From Caloramator mitchellensis (GTDB lineage: Bacteria; Bacillota; Clostridia; Clostridiales; Caloramatoraceae): 64,000 nucleotides of DNA. This document shows, piece after piece, positions 61,281 to 64,000 of this stretch; position 1 is the first letter of the stretch; each line of letters opens with the position of its first letter. The notes beneath the pieces are model-generated. The model worked only from the letters and a program-made list of their open reading frames with translations, searched no databases and was not told where the DNA came from. The stretch is from positions 1 through 64,000 of the forward strand of contig NZ_LKHP01000003.1 in the NCBI RefSeq assembly GCF_001440545.1, written 5' to 3'. The position numbers and the translations under genes were made by a program.

Positions 61281-62786
61281 TTGATAAGAATTGCATTCCT
61301 TTTGATTTTGCAGTTTTTAATGATATTTAGCAATGTTAGAGCTGACCACAGAGTGATAAAAGTAGCCGGAGATTACAATCTTCCCCCATTTGAATATATA
61401 GATGAAGTGGGGAATTATGTTGGTTTTAATGTTGATATTATGAAGGCTATTGAGCTTAATTCTGAAACTTCGGTTAAATTCATACCTTTGAGATGGAATG
61501 AAGCGTTAAAATCACTTGAAGATGGAGAGGTAGACGCAATACAAGGAATGACAAAGACAAAAGAAAGAATGAAAAAATATGATTTTTCTGATCCAATATT
61601 GACTAATGAACAGGTTATGTTTGTAAGAAGTGATGAAAATGAAATCAAATCCCTGAAGGATTTGAAACAAAAAAGAGTGGTTATTCAAAAAAAAGGTTCA
61701 ATGGATGAATACAGCCATCTATTAAATGGAGCTTTTGTTATAAGAGAGGATACACAAAAAGAGGCAATTTATCTTTTGAAGAATGGTTATGCAGATGTAT
61801 TTATAGGTCAAAAGCTTGCTGGACTATACATGATTCAAAAATATGATTTGCAGGATAAAATAAAAATTGTAGGGAAGCCTGTGTTAACATTGGATTATTG
61901 TATAGCAGTTAAAAAGGGGAACAAAGAATTATTAAAAGAAATAAATAGCACATTGAGAAAAGTAAGAAAAGATGGTCTATATAATACACTATATTTTAAG
62001 TGGTTTGGTGAAAACTATTTTGACAAAAAACTAATATTTATCAGATTTATAATATTATTCGCTGCATCACTTTCAATTGCTTTGATAACTATACTGCTAC
62101 TAAAACATAACAATTTAAAGTTAAAGAGGCTTGTTGAAGAAAAAACAGAAGAATTGACGAGATTAAATGAAAAACTTAAAAGTTCCAACGATAATTTGAT
62201 GTTTAATAACGATGAGCTCTTAAGAAACAATTCTGACCTTACAAATTTAAACAACAGGCTGCTTGAAGAAATAGAGCAGAGGAAAAGGGCTGAGGAAAAA
62301 GTTAAATATTACGGAACGCATGATTATTTAACGGGTTTTTATAATAGAAAATTTTTGCTTGATAAGATAGAAGAGCTGATTAATGAAGATAGAAAATTTG
62401 CGCTACTATATCTTGATTTTGACAAGTTTAAACATATAAACGACAGCTTTGGTCATGAAGCCGGGGATATTATTCTAATTGAAACTACTAAAAGAATCAG
62501 AAATATTTTACAAAAAGACGACGTCCCTGCCAGAATAGGTGGAGATGAATTTATAATAATTTTAACTGGTGATTATGAAAAGGATGAAATAATGGCACGA
62601 GGGAAGGCAATGCTATCGGTATTAAACGAACCTATTGAATTCAGCGGAAAAATAATAATCCCGAGTTTAAGCATAGGAGTTAGCAGCTATCCTGAAAACG
62701 GAAGCAATATTGAAGAACTTATCAAAAAGGCAGACAAACTCATGTATGAGGCAAAGGCTGACGGAGGCAATAGTATTAAAATATGA
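61281..62786 (+). CDS. Amino-acid-binding sensor with diguanylate cyclase (SBP_bac_3-GGDEF)
   Basis: A 501-residue receptor. A signal peptide or anchor (about 1-21) is followed by an extracytoplasmic SBP_bac_3 domain (about 25-245, with the usual YNLPPFEYIDEVGNYVGFNVDIM pattern in parts), a transmembrane helix (about 251-273), a coiled coil (about 285-345) and a GGDEF domain (about 346-501) with intact GGDEF at 420-424. It should make c-di-GMP when the outer domain binds its ligand, probably a polar amino acid. The inhibitory RxxD site is not kept: the aligned residues are QKDD (411-414). Starts with TTG 61281 behind GCGGGGT. Confidence 0.85.
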   Translation: MIRIAFLLILQFLMIFSNVRADHRVIKVAGDYNLPPFEYIDEVGNYVGFNVDIMKAIELNSETSVKFIPLRWNEALKSLEDGEVDAIQGMTKTKERMKKYDFSDPILTNEQVMFVRSDENEIKSLKDLKQKRVVIQKKGSMDEYSHLLNGAFVIREDTQKEAIYLLKNGYADVFIGQKLAGLYMIQKYDLQDKIKIVGKPVLTLDYCIAVKKGNKELLKEINSTLRKVRKDGLYNTLYFKWFGENYFDKKLIFIRFIILFAASLSIALITILLLKHNNLKLKRLVEEKTEELTRLNEKLKSSNDNLMFNNDELLRNNSDLTNLNNRLLEEIEQRKRAEEKVKYYGTHDYLTGFYNRKFLLDKIEELINEDRKFALLYLDFDKFKHINDSFGHEAGDIILIETTKRIRNILQKDDVPARIGGDEFIIILTGDYEKDEIMARGKAMLSVLNEPIEFSGKIIIPSLSIGVSSYPENGSNIEELIKKADKLMYEAKADGGNSIKI

Positions 62787-62790
62787 TTGG

Positions 62791-62817
62791 GGACGGTTCT
62801 CAACTTTGAGGCCGTCC
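62791..62817 (+). terminator. Hairpin after the GGDEF gene
   Basis: GGACGG (62791-62796) / CCGTCC (62812-62817) with an inner CTCAA / TTGAG. The stem is GC-rich, but the following TAAATTTA is only weakly T-rich. Confidence 0.55.
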
Positions 62818-62828
62818 TAAATTTATAC

Positions 62829-62857
62829 TTGAAAAATTATAAAAAATTATGTATTAT
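62829..62857 (+). promoter_or_regulatory. Promoter of lysA
   Basis: TTGAAA (62829-62834), a 17-base spacer and TATTAT (62852-62857), 31 bases before the lysA start. Confidence 0.7.
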
Positions 62858-62888
62858 TATTCATAAAATATTTTACAAGGAGGACAAC

Positions 62889-64000
62889 ATGTTTGGGTAT
62901 AATTCGCTTGCTATAAATGAAAAAGGAAATTTAACGATTTCAAATGTCGATGCTGTTAAGCTTGCAAAAAACTATGGAACGCCTTTGTATGTAGTTGATG
63001 AGGTTGAAATAATAAGAAGATGCAGAGAAATAAAGCAAAATCATATGGATAAATACAGCGGCAGAGCAGTTTACGCAAGCAAGGCATTCTTAAACAAGGA
63101 AATGTGCAGAATAATAAACAGGGAAGGATTAGGGCTTGATGTTGTATCTGGAGGGGAACTATACACTGCTAAATCCGTAGATTTTCCAATGGATAGAGTA
63201 ATTTTCCATGGCAATAACAAATCATTATCAGAGCTTGAAATGGCAATTGATTTTGGAGTTGGACGAATTGTTATTGACAATTTCTTCGAAATCGAAAATT
63301 TAAATAAAATATTAAATCATAAGAACAAGACTATAGATATTCAAATCAGAGTTAATCCAGGGATTGATGGGCATACACACGACTATATAAAAACAGGGCA
63401 GGTTGATTCAAAGTTTGGATTTACTCTTTATGACGGTGCGGCGCTAAATGCAGTAAAGAACGTTCTTGAGAGCCCATTCTTGAATTTAAAGGGAATACAT
63501 GCACACATAGGTTCGCAGCTTCACCAAAAGGATATTTATATTACAGAGGTTAAAGTGCTTGCTGAATTTATAAAGAATATAAAAGATGAATTTAATTATG
63601 AAATTGACGAAATAAACGTTGGAGGAGGATTTGGTATATTTTATACCGAAGATGATTCAAGAAAACTTATTAATTATTTCACTGATGATATTAATTTGAC
63701 AGTTATTAAGGAATTTAGCAGACTAAACTTAAAAAGACCAGTTGTAATAATAGAACCAGGAAGATGGATAGTTGGCGAGGCTGGGTTTACTATATACACT
63801 ATAGGAGCAATTAAGGAAATACCTAATATAAGAAAATATATAAGCATAGATGGAGGCATGGCGGACAATCCAAGACCGCCGCTTTATGGGGCTAAATACC
63901 TTGCCCTAATTGCAAATAAAATTACTCAGTTGGAGGAAGAGTTAGTAACTATTTCAGGCAAATGCTGTGAATCCGGAGATATACTCATAAAAGACATTAT
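62889..64000 (+). CDS. lysA: Diaminopimelate decarboxylase (partial at window end)
   Basis: Catalyses the last step of lysine synthesis, meso-diaminopimelate to lysine, using PLP. The first ~370 residues are in the window; the stop is outside. Visible motifs: the PLP lysine in AVYASKAFL (about 58-66), DVVSGGEL, HGNNKS, HAHIGSQL, INVGGGFG (phosphate-binding) and IEPGRWIVGEAG. The last conserved block seen is SGKCCESGDIL, which contains the active-site Cys. AAGGAGGAC precedes ATG 62889. No lysine riboswitch is visible in the ~100-base upstream gap. Confidence 0.95.
   Translation, partial: MFGYNSLAINEKGNLTISNVDAVKLAKNYGTPLYVVDEVEIIRRCREIKQNHMDKYSGRAVYASKAFLNKEMCRIINREGLGLDVVSGGELYTAKSVDFPMDRVIFHGNNKSLSELEMAIDFGVGRIVIDNFFEIENLNKILNHKNKTIDIQIRVNPGIDGHTHDYIKTGQVDSKFGFTLYDGAALNAVKNVLESPFLNLKGIHAHIGSQLHQKDIYITEVKVLAEFIKNIKDEFNYEIDEINVGGGFGIFYTEDDSRKLINYFTDDINLTVIKEFSRLNLKRPVVIIEPGRWIVGEAGFTIYTIGAIKEIPNIRKYISIDGGMADNPRPPLYGAKYLALIANKITQLEEELVTISGKCCESGDILIKDI

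Overview
The window is an AT-rich chromosomal segment from an anaerobic, spore-forming member of the Clostridia. The evidence is a complete V-type ATPase operon, pyruvate:ferredoxin oxidoreductase, a SpoVB-family flippase, a YtxC-family sporulation protein, T-box and L20 leaders, small clostridial DUF families and a Sec-type HesB protein. A Clostridiaceae lineage of the Caloramator kind would fit, but that is inference; no rRNA or tRNA gene is present to decide it.

Layout. 1-1595: two phage replication-type genes, probably a prophage remnant. 1596-3373: a DUF554 membrane protein, three micro-ORFs and a HesB/IscA-like selenoprotein whose in-frame UGA hides it from ordinary gene callers. 3470-6840: two RluA-family pseudouridine synthases, a LolA/RseB-like exported protein and an unknown. 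6906-13912: an exported protein followed by a complete peptide ABC transporter (binding protein, two permeases, two ATPases). 13914-16786 (minus): SpoVB-like flippase and an M29 aminopeptidase. 17049-20502: zinc phospholipase C-like protein, flavin reductase, degenerate methyltransferase-like protein and a B12-binding radical SAM protein. 20575-29112: V-ATPase genes in the order G/H-I-K-E-C-F-A-B-D, the same order as the Enterococcus hirae ntp operon, with Na+-ligand residues in subunit K.

29597-32548: MFS transporter, DUF6873-like protein and YtxC. 32551-36110: translation block: T-box-thrS, then L20 leader-infC (AUU start)-rpmI-rplT. 36186-39001: KtrB/KtrA potassium uptake and a TrmH-family methyltransferase. 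39013-48353: T-box-pheS-pheT, zapA, U32 peptidase and mutS2. 48367-54644: DUF523, amino-acid permease, GNAT, phosphoesterase, FMN alpha-hydroxy-acid dehydrogenase-like protein and glutamine synthetase. 54745-64000: amidase with two near-identical peptidoglycan-binding repeats, small DUF378 and DUF3787 proteins, PFOR (minus), a small minus-strand protein, an SBP-GGDEF sensor and the start of lysA.

The genes fit an amino-acid/peptide-using anaerobe: peptide import, aminopeptidase, PFOR, a probable Na+ V-ATPase and K+ uptake. Besides the hidden selenoprotein, the most interesting unexplained structure is a dispersed family of long imperfect palindromes in intergenic regions. They share CCCCATGAATGATTT-type arms; two share an identical CCTAC-GTCCT-GTAGG hairpin, and several are nested in outer inverted repeats. 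A separate 46-nt repeat occurs twice. No CRISPR array, complete insertion sequence or tRNA gene was seen.
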